A DNA stretch of 64,000 nucleotides, from assembly GCF_014836615.1 (NCBI RefSeq), contig NZ_JACSQN010000001.1, positions 124,001 through 188,000 on the forward strand, read 5' to 3'. This DNA is from Sporosarcina quadrami (lineage in GTDB: Bacteria > Bacillota > Bacilli > Bacillales_A > Planococcaceae). Positions 1 to 9,242 of this stretch are shown piece after piece. Below the pieces are notes generated by a model that was not told the origin of the DNA, searched no databases, and saw only the letters and a program-made list of their open reading frames with translations. Every line of letters starts with the position of its first letter. Within the stretch, counting starts at the first letter, position 1. Made by a program: the position numbers and the translations under genes.

Positions 1-1473
1 CGTCCAAAACATTTATATTCAATTTATCGTAAAATGGTGCTTCAACACAAGGAGTTTAACGAAATCTATGACCTTCTTGCCATCCGTATTGTTGTGAAGA
101 GTATCAAAGATTGCTACGCTGTTCTCGGAATTATTCATACACTTTGGAAGCCGATGCCGGGGAGATTCAAAGACTATATAGCTATGCCCAAACAAAATCT
201 GTATCAGTCGATTCATACGACTGTCGTAGGTCCTGCCGGAGATCCATTAGAAGTGCAAATCCGTACAGAGGAAATGCACCGAATCGCTGAATACGGGGTT
301 GCAGCGCATTGGGCGTACAAAGAGGGGAAAACTGTTTCAGAGAAACCGGATAATATCGATTCCAAACTGAAATGGTTCCGTGAAATCCTCGAATTCCAAA
401 ATGAATCATCCAATGCAGAAGAATTCATGGAATCACTGAAATTCGATCTGTTCTCGGATATGGTATATGTCTTCACGCCTGATGGGGATGTCATTGAAAT
501 TCCTCAAGGTTCCGTGCCGATTGACTTTGCATACCGCGTTCACTCTGAAGTCGGAAACCGTACGATTGGAGCGAAAGTTAACGGTAAAATGGTGCCGCTT
601 GATACAGAGTTATTTACCGGCGACATCGTTGAAATCCTTACGTCGAAACAATCATTCGGACCGAGCCGTGACTGGTTGAAAATCGCCAACACTTCTCAGG
701 CGAGAAATAAGATCCGCCATTATTTTAAAAAGCAATTACGGGAAGAGAATATCGACAAAGGCGTCGAAATGGTGGAAAAGGAAATACGTCTCCAGGAATA
801 TGATCAAAAGACCGTACTTACGAACGACAATATACAACGAGTGATTGACAAGTTCAGCTTTACGTCGGAAGAGGACATGTATGCTGCGGTCGGGTCAAAC
901 GGGATTACCGCACAGCAAGTCGTCAACCGCCTTGCTGAGAAATTGCGTAAAGAACGTGAACAACAAGATACGATTGATAAAATCGTTTCAGATATGAAGA
1001 CACCACAACCTGTTAAAACGACAGAATCAGGTGTCATCGTTAAAGGATTGGAAAACCTTCTGATCCGTCTTTCAAAATGTTGTAACCCGATACCAGGAGA
1101 TGATATTGTCGGATTCATTACAAAAGGGCGCGGTGTTTCCGTTCACCGGGCAGATTGTCCGAATATACATGCTGAAGACAATGATCGACTCATTGAAGTT
1201 GAATGGGCAGTGGATGAAATGAACAAGAGTAAAGATTTCCAAGTCGATATCGAGATTTCTGCTTTTGACCGACAAGGCTTGTTGAATGAAGTGATGATGG
1301 TCGTCGCTGATACGAAAACCCCGATGGTCGCGGTTAGCGGAAAAGCGGATAAAGATAAAATGGCGAAAATTAATATGACGATTAAAATTACGGATATTGC
1401 GCATTTGACACGTATTGTCGAACGGATTAAACAAATACGAGATATCTACTCCGTCCAACGGATTATTCATTAA
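1..1473 (+). CDS. relA: GTP pyrophosphokinase / (p)ppGpp hydrolase RelA (RSH), 5' end missing
   Basis: Bifunctional stringent-response enzyme that makes and degrades (p)ppGpp. The reading frame is open from base 1, so the gene starts upstream; the first residues ([12 protein letters not shown]) already lie in the synthetase domain, and the N-terminal HD hydrolase half is outside the window. In the 490 visible residues one sees the end of the synthetase ([16 protein letters not shown]), a TGS domain at about 155-215 ([17 protein letters not shown]), a helical linker, the conserved-cysteine/zinc-finger domain around 355-385 ([19 protein letters not shown]) and a C-terminal ACT domain over the last ~75 residues. 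These regulatory domains contact the ribosome and tRNA in the family. dtd follows after 17 bases, the usual Bacillus neighbour. Identification is firm; whether hydrolase activity is intact cannot be judged here. Confidence 0.97.
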   Translation, partial: RPKHLYSIYRKMVLQHKEFNEIYDLLAIRIVVKSIKDCYAVLGIIHTLWKPMPGRFKDYIAMPKQNLYQSIHTTVVGPAGDPLEVQIRTEEMHRIAEYGVAAHWAYKEGKTVSEKPDNIDSKLKWFREILEFQNESSNAEEFMESLKFDLFSDMVYVFTPDGDVIEIPQGSVPIDFAYRVHSEVGNRTIGAKVNGKMVPLDTELFTGDIVEILTSKQSFGPSRDWLKIANTSQARNKIRHYFKKQLREENIDKGVEMVEKEIRLQEYDQKTVLTNDNIQRVIDKFSFTSEEDMYAAVGSNGITAQQVVNRLAEKLRKEREQQDTIDKIVSDMKTPQPVKTTESGVIVKGLENLLIRLSKCCNPIPGDDIVGFITKGRGVSVHRADCPNIHAEDNDRLIEVEWAVDEMNKSKDFQVDIEISAFDRQGLLNEVMMVVADTKTPMVAVSGKADKDKMAKINMTIKITDIAHLTRIVERIKQIRDIYSVQRIIH

Positions 1474-1490
1474 GTGAAGAGGTGTTTGGG

Positions 1491-1931
1491 ATGAAAGTCA
1501 TTTTGCAAAGATCTGGTCGTGCTTCGGTGGAAGTGGCGGGAGAGGTGACTGGGTCCATCGAGAAAGGTTACGTCCTTCTTGTTGGTGTCACGCATGAAGA
1601 CACCGAGAAAGATGCCGATTATATTGCCAAGAAAGTGGCGGGTCTACGTTTGTGGGAAGATGAAGATGGCAAGATGAATAAGTCGATTGATGAAGTAGGC
1701 GGTGCGATTTTATCCGTATCGCAATTTACATTGTATGGGGATGTCAGAAAAGGCCGCCGCCCAAGTTTTATCGACGCTGCTCGCCCTGAACAGGCTGGCC
1801 CTTTATGGGACTACTTCAACGATAGCTTGCGTAATGAAGGACTTCATGTTGAGACCGGAATTTTCGGAGCGATGATGGATGTTCAGTTAACAAATGACGG
1901 TCCAGTAACAATAATTATCGAATCCAAATAA
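1491..1931 (+). CDS. dtd: D-aminoacyl-tRNA deacylase
   Basis: Removes D-amino acids (classically D-Tyr) mischarged on tRNA, a cytosolic proofreading enzyme acting as a homodimer. The 146-residue length is typical, and both family signatures are present: SQFTLYGD near residue 78 and NDGPVTI near the C terminus, which form the cross-dimer active site. An in-frame GTG lies 9 bases upstream at 1482, but it sits inside the ribosome binding site (AGAGGTG), so ATG 1491 is chosen. It is co-oriented with relA, 17 bases downstream of it, and ends at a terminator shared with the converging amidase gene. Confidence 0.95.
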   Translation: MKVILQRSGRASVEVAGEVTGSIEKGYVLLVGVTHEDTEKDADYIAKKVAGLRLWEDEDGKMNKSIDEVGGAILSVSQFTLYGDVRKGRRPSFIDAARPEQAGPLWDYFNDSLRNEGLHVETGIFGAMMDVQLTNDGPVTIIIESK

Positions 1932-1966
1932 AACCGCAGTACCCGGTATAGGGTCTGCGGTTTTTC
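1931..1966. terminator. Bidirectional terminator between dtd and the amidase gene
   Basis: An imperfect inverted repeat (AAACCGCAG with ACCC, opposed by GGGTCTGCGGTTT) is followed by a T-run on the + strand and by TTTTATTT on the minus strand. It lies between two convergent genes and can serve both. Confidence 0.8.
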
Positions 1967-1974
1967 GTCTATTT

Positions 1975-3510
1975 TTAATTTGCATCGAAATAATCAAGAA
2001 GGCCTTGGTAAATGCCATGTGTTGCTTGTTCGCGGAATAACTCTGTCGTAAGCATCCGTTCTTCTGTTGGATTTGAGAGGAAGCCAAGTTCGATCAAAAT
2101 CGAATTCGAGCGGTTTTCCCTCAACACGAGGAAGTTTGCAGGCTGTGCCCCGCGGTCTCGTAGCGCAACGGAAGATCCGAGTCCTTCATTGACGTGTGTT
2201 GCTAGTGCTTTTTGGTTGCTGTGCGTGTAATACGTAGTGAACCCTGTTATTGATGAGTCAGGGTTAGCGTCGTAATGCAAACTGATAAATGCATCAGCAT
2301 TAGCTTGCTGACTAATGGAAGCCCGCTTGCGCAACGAAACGTACGTATCCGAATCCCGCGTCATAACGACATTCGCGCCTGCTGCTGTCAATTTTGTTGC
2401 CAACAATTCAGCGGTCATTAATGTTAACAGTTTCTCGTCTGTACCTTGTATGCCCGTAGTGCCTCTGTCATGCCCACCGTGACCGGCATCGACGACAATT
2501 GTCAAACCTTTTAAAGTCCCTCTTGTACGAGGTGCTTTTTGCATTTCTTTAGTTGTATCGGCTATTGCAACATTGCCAGTCGATACAACCCACTTGGCAA
2601 CAAAAGCCTCTTCACCTGTCTGCAATGAAACTTTGAACCATTCGCCGTCTTCGCTCAACACATCCAATTTTTCACCGGCATTCGCTCTCGTGATTATGTG
2701 TGATGATGTTGAAGCGGAAGCACGGATATTTGTCCCGTTCGTCAGCACTGTTACTTTTTTCGCTGATGCCGGCGTATTTGACGTTTCAACACTTGCATCC
2801 ATTGTGCCGTGGAATGTATATACCCACCCGGACTTGTCCTTATCTAGCGTAATGAGGACCCAATTCCCTTCAACTGCTTCAATTGGATATGATTCATTTT
2901 TATGGATTTGCGTCAATACTTTCGTATCGAGTCCAGGTTCTTTTCTAACGTTCAAGACATCAACCGCAACAACGAATTTTTCTGGAGTTGCTGAGACAGT
3001 ATGATGAACTTTCTCGTTCTTTCCGGTCTCTTTAGCGTTCACTTCTGTAATATACGCTGTATGTACCCAACCATCTGTTCCGTTTCTTGAAATGGAAGCC
3101 CATTCTCCCTTACGGCTAGTGATGATGGCATTATCTCCAGCATTCATCTTTCCGATGACCGCGGCATTTAAAGAAGGTTCCGTTCGGATGTTAAGGGCAT
3201 TCACTTTTGAAACTGCGGTCCCATTTGCAGCTTTTACTGCGTCATCACTTTTCACAAGCCATGATGCAATCCATCCAGAACCAGAACTCATTTGTATTTC
3301 TAACCAATCCCCTTGAGTAGAAACGACTGTTACGCGAGCTCCCATTTTCAGTGAGCCAGTAACAGGAAAAGTAAGACCTGGGCCAGACCTGATATTCAAA
3401 GAGTTTGTGTTAATCGTGACCGTTTCCCCATTTGCTGAAACAGCTGGTAAGTCGATAATTATTGAAAATAAAAGGATGAAAGCTAAAAACCATTTACAAC
3501 TCCTAGACAA
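1975..3510 (-). CDS. Secreted N-acetylmuramoyl-L-alanine amidase with four SH3b repeats (YrvJ-like)
   Basis: Cell-wall hydrolase predicted to cut the MurNAc-L-Ala bond. It has a signal peptide (about residues 1-26, hydrophobic core LAFILLFSIIIDL, cleavage after a VSA-type site), then four bacterial SH3 repeats at roughly 29-90, 95-155, 170-230 and 245-310, each carrying an LNIR/TNIR-type start and a GW or W-V end. The C-terminal Amidase_3 domain (about 334-510) has the zinc ligands visible in DAGHGGHD and SLHYDAN and the catalytic Glu in ILIELGFLSNP. It starts at TTG 3510, eight bases after AGGGAG. At 511 residues it matches B. subtilis YrvJ, which lies in the same neighbourhood (relA-dtd-yrvJ-hisS), so this is probably its orthologue. 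It is transcribed against relA-dtd. Confidence 0.93.
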   Translation of the reverse strand: MSRSCKWFLAFILLFSIIIDLPAVSANGETVTINTNSLNIRSGPGLTFPVTGSLKMGARVTVVSTQGDWLEIQMSSGSGWIASWLVKSDDAVKAANGTAVSKVNALNIRTEPSLNAAVIGKMNAGDNAIITSRKGEWASISRNGTDGWVHTAYITEVNAKETGKNEKVHHTVSATPEKFVVAVDVLNVRKEPGLDTKVLTQIHKNESYPIEAVEGNWVLITLDKDKSGWVYTFHGTMDASVETSNTPASAKKVTVLTNGTNIRASASTSSHIITRANAGEKLDVLSEDGEWFKVSLQTGEEAFVAKWVVSTGNVAIADTTKEMQKAPRTRGTLKGLTIVVDAGHGGHDRGTTGIQGTDEKLLTLMTAELLATKLTAAGANVVMTRDSDTYVSLRKRASISQQANADAFISLHYDANPDSSITGFTTYYTHSNQKALATHVNEGLGSSVALRDRGAQPANFLVLRENRSNSILIELGFLSNPTEERMLTTELFREQATHGIYQGLLDYFDAN

Positions 3511-3579
3511 ACTATCACTCTCCCTTACTTAACATTGTAAAAGCTTTCACTGGAAAAAACCACATCAATATGAAAAAGG

Positions 3580-3608
3580 TTGACACTTTCACGTTGAATG
3601 ATTAAGAT
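3580..3608 (+). promoter_or_regulatory. SigA-type promoter of hisS-aspS
   Basis: TTGACA at 3580-3585, a 17-base spacer and TAAGAT at 3603-3608. This puts the transcription start near 3615, just before the T-box stem I. Confidence 0.75.
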
Positions 3609-3614
3609 TATGGT

Positions 3615-3896
3615 TAATTAAACTTTATACAATGTGCTGATGAAGTGGAAAGTAGCTGTATTGCAGACTGATAAGAGAGGGATGAACTTGGCTGAAATTC
3701 ATCCTACAGACGGATATAGTGAATAACACCAACGAGGCTCCATGCTGAACAATTCTATTCAGTAGGTATGGACGGAACCGGCCGTTAACCGGATACGAGT
3801 GGGTACGCTTTTAAAGTACCAATTTGGGTGGAACCGCGGAAGCTGATACTAGCTCTCGTCCCTTGTGCAAACAAGGGATGGGGGCTTTTTTGTTTT
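3615..3896 (+). promoter_or_regulatory. T-box leader of hisS-aspS
   Basis: tRNA-sensing riboswitch. The T-box sequence GGGTGGAACCGCGG is at 3826-3839, and the terminator pairs CCCTTGT with ACAAGGG (about 3851-3881) before a T-run at 3886-3891. Stem I shows the loop-E pair AGTA (3651-3654) and GAA (3721-3723), flanking a helix in which GCTGTAT pairs with ATATAGT. The specifier is ambiguous. By the spacing seen in the alaS leader of this window it would be AAC (3725-3727, Asn); a His codon CAC overlaps it at 3727-3729. Uncharged tRNA binding should stabilise the antiterminator and allow hisS-aspS transcription. Confidence 0.93.
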
Positions 3897-3936
3897 TTGT
3901 CAATCAGATCAATCAGAAAAAGGAAGGGGTATTTAA

Positions 3937-5208
3937 ATGAATTTTAAAGTGCCTAGAGGAACACAGGATATATTGCCCTCGGAAACTTGGAAATGGCAAC
4001 GTGTTGAATCCGTCATACGTGACGTTTGTGATAAGTATCGCTACAAAGAGATTCGGACACCGATTTTTGAACAGACGGAGTTGTTTCAAAGAACTGTTGG
4101 CGATACTACCGATATTGTCACAAAAGAGATGTACACATTTACCGATCGTGGAAATCGTTCAATGACATTGCGTCCTGAAGGGACTGCGCCTGTCGTACGT
4201 TCTTATGTAGAGAACAAAATGTTTGGTTATGCCGATCAACCCGTCAAAGTTTATTATCAAGGACCAATGTTCCGTTATGAACGTCAACAGGCAGGAAGAT
4301 ATCGACAGTTTGTCCAGTTCGGTGTGGAAGCAATCGGCAGTGCAGATCCAGCGATAGACGCAGAAGTCATTTCACTTGCGATGGAACTGTATAAGCGAGT
4401 CGGGTTGACAGATTACAAGCTCGTTCTCAATTCACTAGGCGATAAAGAATCACGAATTGCTCATAGAGAAGCACTTATTGCGCACTTTAAACCAAGTATT
4501 GATGAACTTTGCGGAGATTGCCAAGCTCGCCTGGAAAAGAATCCACTTCGTATTCTTGACTGTAAAGTGGACCGCGAACATCCATTAATGCAATCTGCTC
4601 CGTCACTTGCCGATTTTTTGAATGAAGAATCAGCCGCTTATTTCGAAAAAGTGAAAGGGCATTTGGATGCAATTGGAATTCCATATGAACTGGATCCTAA
4701 TCTCGTACGTGGTCTTGACTACTATAATCATACTGCTTTTGAAATTATGAGCACGTCTAGCGGCTTCGGCGCAATTACAACTTTGTGCGGCGGCGGTAGA
4801 TACAACGGCGTTGCAGAAGAAATTGGAGGGCCGGCGTCGCCAGGAGTCGGCTATGCTTTAAGCATTGAACGTCTTCTTCTAGCGATGGAAGCTGAAGGTA
4901 AATCGTTTACGAAAGATGCTGATCTTGATGTATACATTGTCACATTGGAAGAAGATGCTCACCGTAAAGGTTTTAAATTGTTGAATGAATTACGTAATGC
5001 AGGAATCCGTGCTGATATGGATTACATGGATCGTAAAATGAAAGCCCAAATGAAATCTGCAGATCGCTTCAAGGCGAAAACGGTTATTGTTATCGGTGAA
5101 GATGAAGTAGCTGATGGAGTCGTGCAACTGAAAAATATGGCTGACGGATCACAAGAAAAAGTGGCAGACTCCACTATAGTAACGGCATTACACGAAAAGT
5201 TGAAATAA
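3937..5208 (+). CDS. hisS: Histidyl-tRNA synthetase
   Basis: Class II synthetase charging tRNA-His in the cytosol. It has 423 residues, the normal bacterial length. The N-terminal motif 1 region starts FKVPRGTQDILP. Motif 2 is YYQGPMFRYERQQAGRYRQF; the His-specific signatures are LVRGLDYYNHTAFEI and the glycine-rich GGGRYNG, with motif 3 in GVGYALSIERLLLAM. An anticodon-binding domain occupies the last ~95 residues. The start is preceded by AAGGAAGGGG. The T-box directly upstream controls it, and aspS follows after about 10 bases, so both synthetases share one transcript. Confidence 0.98.
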   Translation: MNFKVPRGTQDILPSETWKWQRVESVIRDVCDKYRYKEIRTPIFEQTELFQRTVGDTTDIVTKEMYTFTDRGNRSMTLRPEGTAPVVRSYVENKMFGYADQPVKVYYQGPMFRYERQQAGRYRQFVQFGVEAIGSADPAIDAEVISLAMELYKRVGLTDYKLVLNSLGDKESRIAHREALIAHFKPSIDELCGDCQARLEKNPLRILDCKVDREHPLMQSAPSLADFLNEESAAYFEKVKGHLDAIGIPYELDPNLVRGLDYYNHTAFEIMSTSSGFGAITTLCGGGRYNGVAEEIGGPASPGVGYALSIERLLLAMEAEGKSFTKDADLDVYIVTLEEDAHRKGFKLLNELRNAGIRADMDYMDRKMKAQMKSADRFKAKTVIVIGEDEVADGVVQLKNMADGSQEKVADSTIVTALHEKLK

Positions 5209-5217
5209 GGAAGGTTG

Positions 5218-6984
5218 ATGAATACTATGCAACGGACAGATTATTGCGGAGAATTGACAGCGGAAACGATAGGGAAGTCAGTCACATTAAAAGGGTGGGT
5301 ACAAAAAAGAAGAGATTTAGGCGGTTTAATCTTCGTAGACTTACGGGATCGTTCAGGAATTGTACAAATTGTATTCAACCCTGACCTTTCAAAAGAGGCA
5401 CTTGAAACTGCTGAGAAAATTAGAAGTGAATATGTTATTGAAGTCCGTGGTAAGGTCATCGAGCGCCAAGACAATCAGAAAAACGATAAATTGGCAACCG
5501 GTTCAATTGAAGTGCATATTGACTCAGTAGAAATAATTAATGAAGCAAAAACACCTCCATTTATGATTGAAGAAGAAACGGACGTGAATGAAGAATTACG
5601 ACTTAAATACCGCTACTTGGATCTTCGTCGTCCACAACTGGCAAGAGTATTCAAAATGCGTTCTGATATTACTAAAACAGTTCGTAATTTCCTTGATGAT
5701 GAAGGATTCCTCGAAGTGGAAACACCAATTTTGACAAAATCTACACCTGAAGGAGCGAGAGATTATCTCGTACCAAGCCGTGTTCATGACGGAGAGTTTT
5801 ATGCATTACCGCAGTCGCCACAATTATTTAAGCAAATGCTGATGGTTTCCGGTTTTGACCGTTACTATCAAATCGCTCGCTGTTTCCGCGATGAAGATCT
5901 GCGTGCAGACCGCCAGCCGGAATTTACTCAAATTGATATGGAAATGAGTTTCATGTCCATTGAAGAAATTATTGAGTTAAACGAACGACTTATGAAAAAA
6001 GTGATGAAAAACGTTAAAGGAATTGAAATTGAAACTCCATTCAAGCGTCTTCCATACGACGAAGCGATGGGCCGTTTCGGTTCAGATAAACCAGACACTC
6101 GATTTGGTATGGAACTGCAAGACGTTTCAGAATTAGTGAAAGACAGCTCATTCAAAGTCTTTGCGGGTGCCATTGAATCAGGTGGACAAGTAAAAGCGAT
6201 TAACGTCGAAGGTTCAGCTGATAATTTCTCCCGCAAAGACATTGACGCGCTTGGGGAATATGCAGCTCGTTACGGAGCAAAAGGCCTTGCTTGGCTGAAA
6301 GTCGATGCTGAAGGAGTAAAAGGTCCAATTGCGAAGTTTTTCGAAGGAGAAGCAGCTGATGCGTTGATTAATGCACTTGGAGCGAAAGCAGGAGACTTGC
6401 TTCTCTTCGTCGCAGATAAGAAATCGGTAGTTGCTGATGCTTTAGGGGCAATGCGTTTGAAGCTCGGAAAACAACTTGGCATGATCGATGAATCGAAATT
6501 CAACTTCCTCTGGGTAACAGATTGGCCATTGTTCGAATACGACGAAGAAGACGGACGTTATTACGCAGCACATCATCCGTTCACAATGCCAGCAAACGTT
6601 GAACAATTGGAATCTGATCCTAGTGCTGTTAAAGCACAAGCGTACGACCTTGTCTTAAATGGCTATGAACTTGGTGGTGGATCACTTCGAATTTATAAAC
6701 GTGACATTCAGGAGAAGATGTTCAAAGCACTCGGCTTCACAGAAGAAGAAGCGCGTGAACAGTTCGGCTTCCTATTAGACGCTTTCGAATACGGCACACC
6801 TCCGCACGGCGGAATTGCATTCGGCCTCGACCGAATTGTAATGTTATTGTCAGGTTCAACAAATTTACGCGATACAATCGCTTTCCCGAAAACGGCAAGC
6901 GCAAGCTGCTTACTTACAGAAGCACCAAGTACAGTAGATGATGCACAATTAAAAGAGCTTGGAATAGCTGTTAGTCCGAAGTAA
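5218..6984 (+). CDS. aspS: Aspartyl-tRNA synthetase
   Basis: Class II synthetase charging tRNA-Asp. Domains in order are an N-terminal OB-fold anticodon-binding domain (about 10-100, [20 protein letters not shown]), the catalytic core, the bacterial GAD insertion (about 290-410) and the closing catalytic segment with motif 3 ([15 protein letters not shown]). [20 protein letters not shown] and [20 protein letters not shown] mark the active site. Possible starts are TTG 5215, ATG 5218 and ATG 5227. The ribosome binding site AAGGAAGG ends at 5214, so 5227 (beginning [10 protein letters not shown], closest to B. subtilis AspRS) is equally possible. Whether the enzyme discriminates tRNA-Asp from tRNA-Asn cannot be read from sequence alone. 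Confidence 0.97.
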   Translation: MNTMQRTDYCGELTAETIGKSVTLKGWVQKRRDLGGLIFVDLRDRSGIVQIVFNPDLSKEALETAEKIRSEYVIEVRGKVIERQDNQKNDKLATGSIEVHIDSVEIINEAKTPPFMIEEETDVNEELRLKYRYLDLRRPQLARVFKMRSDITKTVRNFLDDEGFLEVETPILTKSTPEGARDYLVPSRVHDGEFYALPQSPQLFKQMLMVSGFDRYYQIARCFRDEDLRADRQPEFTQIDMEMSFMSIEEIIELNERLMKKVMKNVKGIEIETPFKRLPYDEAMGRFGSDKPDTRFGMELQDVSELVKDSSFKVFAGAIESGGQVKAINVEGSADNFSRKDIDALGEYAARYGAKGLAWLKVDAEGVKGPIAKFFEGEAADALINALGAKAGDLLLFVADKKSVVADALGAMRLKLGKQLGMIDESKFNFLWVTDWPLFEYDEEDGRYYAAHHPFTMPANVEQLESDPSAVKAQAYDLVLNGYELGGGSLRIYKRDIQEKMFKALGFTEEEAREQFGFLLDAFEYGTPPHGGIAFGLDRIVMLLSGSTNLRDTIAFPKTASASCLLTEAPSTVDDAQLKELGIAVSPK

Positions 6985-7042
6985 GTTGATAGGACAACAA
7001 GCATTGTTTTGAAACTTGCTGAAATTTGTAAATGTTAAATGA

Positions 7043-7071
7043 TTGATTCGTATAAAATTATGTGATAGGAT
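7043..7071 (+). promoter_or_regulatory. Promoter of 6S RNA
   Basis: TTGATT at 7043-7048 and TAGGAT at 7066-7071 with a 17-base spacer predict transcription starting near 7079, immediately before the 5' strand of the closing helix of the RNA. Confidence 0.6.
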
Positions 7072-7079
7072 ACTAGTAA

Positions 7080-7295
7080 TACGAATCCTGAAGTGTACGT
7101 TTTTTGCTAGTCATTTTTGACCCAACATTATTGTCGTAGGGAGCTTCTATTCTGCTCCGGATGAAAAGCCCTCTCGGGGGACTTCAAAACGAACAGATAG
7201 GGCACCCACCTGCTGAGTGCGGGTTCAAAACGATACCAAAAGGACGGCACAGTCGGGATTCGTTCTACTTTCAAACGATAGTAACACTTCACATA
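7080..7295 (+). ncRNA. ssrS: 6S RNA (SsrS/BsrA type)
   Basis: RNA polymerase-binding regulatory RNA that mimics an open promoter. The gap between aspS and tcdA has no open reading frame. Its ends pair over TGAAGTGT (7089-7096) and ACACTTCA (7284-7291), giving the long closing helix of 6S RNA with further hairpins inside, and it has its own promoter and terminator. B. subtilis carries 6S-1 (bsrA) in exactly this position between aspS and the tcdA homologue yrvM, which is the strongest argument for the call. Exact ends are estimated to within about 10 bases. Confidence 0.88.
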
Positions 7296-7328
7296 CCCCT
7301 CCAGCTTAACCGCTGAGGGGTTTTATTT
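7296..7328 (+). terminator. Terminator of 6S RNA
   Basis: CCCCTCCAGC and GCTGAGGGG form a stem with a TTAAC loop (7296-7320), followed by TTTTATTTTT. Confidence 0.88.
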
Positions 7329-7427
7329 TTATGGATAGAAACACTCGCCCAGGAATTCTTCTGCTCGCAACGTAAAACATTGTTCTTATAATAAATCACT
7401 ATTCAACTTAAGAAAGGCGGAAATAAT

Positions 7428-8192
7428 ATGTTACACCAATTCTCACGAAATGAACTCGCAATCGGCAAAGAAGGACTTGAACGCATGCGTAACAAAACCG
7501 TAGCAATACTCGGCGTAGGAGGAGTCGGCTCATTTGCTGCAGAAGCATGCGCACGCAGCGGCATCGGTAAAATCATCCTTGTCGACAAAGATACAGTAGA
7601 CATTACAAACGTCAACCGTCAACTCGTCGCAACACTTTCAACAATCGGTCGCTCTAAAGTCGAAGTGATGAAAGAACGTATAAAAGACGTCAACGAACAA
7701 TGTGAAGTCATCGAACTCCACATGTTTTATACCGACGAAACAAGCGATACGTTTTTCAGTCACAAACCTGACTATGTCATTGATGCTTCAGACACGATTA
7801 GCTACAAAATACATCTCATTAAAGAATGTCTTAATCGCGGTGTTAAAATTATCTCAAGTATGGGAGCGGCAAACAAGCTCGACCCGACCCGATTTCAAAT
7901 TGCTGACATCTCAAAAACACATACTGATCCCATCGCAAAGGTCATCCGCCTCAGATTGAGAAAAGAAGGCATTTCAAAAGGAGTACCTGTCGTCTTTTCT
8001 GATGAAAGTCCAATCGTTATCAAAGAGGATGTCGTCGATTCAGTAGGCAATCCTGATGCACTCATCCGTAAAGCGAAAATGCCGCCAGCATCCAATGCAT
8101 TCGTCCCTTCAGTAGCAGGACTCGTTTGCGCTAGCTGGGTCATGAACGATATCGTAAAAGACTTGCCAATTGAAAGAGTGAATGATAAATAA
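7428..8192 (+). CDS. tcdA: tRNA threonylcarbamoyladenosine dehydratase (TcdA/CsdL, YrvM)
   Basis: E1-like ATP-dependent enzyme that cyclises t6A at position 37 of ANN-decoding tRNAs to ct6A. The ThiF/MoeB fold covers nearly the whole 254 residues. The nucleotide-binding loop GVGGVGSFAAEACARSGIG is at about 31-49, followed by DKDTVDITNVNRQ; the conserved core continues through DYVIDASDTISYK and SSMGAANKLDP. AAAGGCGG precedes ATG 7428. It stands alone after the 6S RNA and before cheV, as yrvM does in B. subtilis except for cheV. Its base use is slightly richer in C at third positions than its neighbours, which may simply be drift. Confidence 0.93.
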   Translation: MLHQFSRNELAIGKEGLERMRNKTVAILGVGGVGSFAAEACARSGIGKIILVDKDTVDITNVNRQLVATLSTIGRSKVEVMKERIKDVNEQCEVIELHMFYTDETSDTFFSHKPDYVIDASDTISYKIHLIKECLNRGVKIISSMGAANKLDPTRFQIADISKTHTDPIAKVIRLRLRKEGISKGVPVVFSDESPIVIKEDVVDSVGNPDALIRKAKMPPASNAFVPSVAGLVCASWVMNDIVKDLPIERVNDK

Positions 8193-8277
8193 AACTTCCC
8201 AAAACCAATGGATACCCTTTAAAAAATGACGATATATATAGAGAGAGCACTAAGGATTCCGGAAAGGAAATGAAATC

Positions 8278-9183
8278 ATGCACAATCAAGGCGGTATTTT
8301 ACTTGAAAGCGGTACAAATGAACTTGAAATTGTAGAATTTGAAATGGGCGAGAACCGATATGGTATCAACGTCATTAAAGTAAAAGAAATTATTTTACCG
8401 ACACCAATTACAATAATTCCTCATGCACACCCATCCATTGAGGGGATTATTCAGTTGCGTGGAGAAGTATTGCCGGTTATCGATATGGAGAAAGTGATGG
8501 GGCTGCCTAAAACGCTAGGCAAAACTGAAGGGAAATATATTGTTGCAGCTTTTAATAAACAGCAAGTCGTATTCCATGTGCATGAAGTATCACAAATTCA
8601 CCGTGTATCATGGAATCAGATTGAAAAGCCTTCTGAACTGTATTCGGATGAATCATCACAAGTAATCGGCGTTATTAAACGTGAGAAGGACATGCTTTTG
8701 TTACTTGATTTTGAAAAAATTGTTCTAGAAATCAATCCGGACAGTGGAATTAGAATAGAAGAAGTTAAGAAACTCGGTGTCCGTGAAAGATCTGATAAAC
8801 GGGTTTTGATCGCTGAAGATTCTCCGCTATTGCGTAAATTATTGAATGATACGCTGACAGAAGCCGGATATGCTAACTTAGAGTTTTATGAAAATGGTAA
8901 AGATGCGCTCGATTATTTGGAAAATCTCGTAGTACAAGGCGGAAAGGTGTCTGACAATGTCCAATTGGTCATCACGGATATCGAAATGCCACAAATGGAT
9001 GGCCATCATTTTACAAGACGGATCCGTGAAAACAAGGATTTATCCATGTTGCCAGTTATCATCTTCTCTTCATTAATAACAGATGAATTGAAGCATAAAG
9101 GTATGAGTGTCGGCGCGGACGATCAAGTAAGCAAACCTGAAATTGCAGAACTTGTATTAAAGATGGATAAATATATTCTCTAA
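8278..9183 (+). CDS. cheV: Chemotaxis coupling/adaptation protein CheV
   Basis: Couples chemoreceptors to CheA and contributes to adaptation through its own phosphorylation. The N-terminal CheW-like domain (about 8-155) contains ENRYGINVIKVKEII and IIQLRGEVLPVID. The C-terminal receiver domain (about 173-301) has the acidic pair in LIAEDSPLLRKLL, the phospho-acceptor Asp in LVITDIEMPQMDG and the conserved Lys in QVSKPE. Length of 301 residues is typical. GGAAAGGAAATGAA precedes ATG 8278. No clear SigD promoter was found upstream. The gene is a single unit closed by a strong terminator and lies among tRNA and DNA maintenance genes rather than with other motility genes. Confidence 0.95.
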   Translation: MHNQGGILLESGTNELEIVEFEMGENRYGINVIKVKEIILPTPITIIPHAHPSIEGIIQLRGEVLPVIDMEKVMGLPKTLGKTEGKYIVAAFNKQQVVFHVHEVSQIHRVSWNQIEKPSELYSDESSQVIGVIKREKDMLLLLDFEKIVLEINPDSGIRIEEVKKLGVRERSDKRVLIAEDSPLLRKLLNDTLTEAGYANLEFYENGKDALDYLENLVVQGGKVSDNVQLVITDIEMPQMDGHHFTRRIRENKDLSMLPVIIFSSLITDELKHKGMSVGADDQVSKPEIAELVLKMDKYIL

Positions 9184-9185
9184 AT

Positions 9186-9238
9186 AAAACAGCACTTTCC
9201 TTCATTTGAACAAAAAATGAAGGAAAGTGCTGTTTTAC
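9186..9238. terminator. Bidirectional terminator between cheV and rarA
   Basis: A 22-bp perfect inverted repeat (9186-9207 and 9215-9236) contains CAGCACTTTCC on the left arm, with A and T runs on both flanks. It separates two convergent genes. Confidence 0.92.
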
Positions 9239-9242
9239 TCTA

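Noticed and set aside
7428..8192. tcdA as horizontally acquired because of slightly different codon use
   Set aside because: It has the expected neighbours (6S RNA, rarA) and a normal sequence; the bias is mild and not supported by any mobility signature.
9186..9236. 22-bp perfect inverted repeat as a mobile-element end or MITE
   Set aside because: It lies between convergent genes with A/T runs on both sides and no target duplication; a bidirectional terminator explains it.
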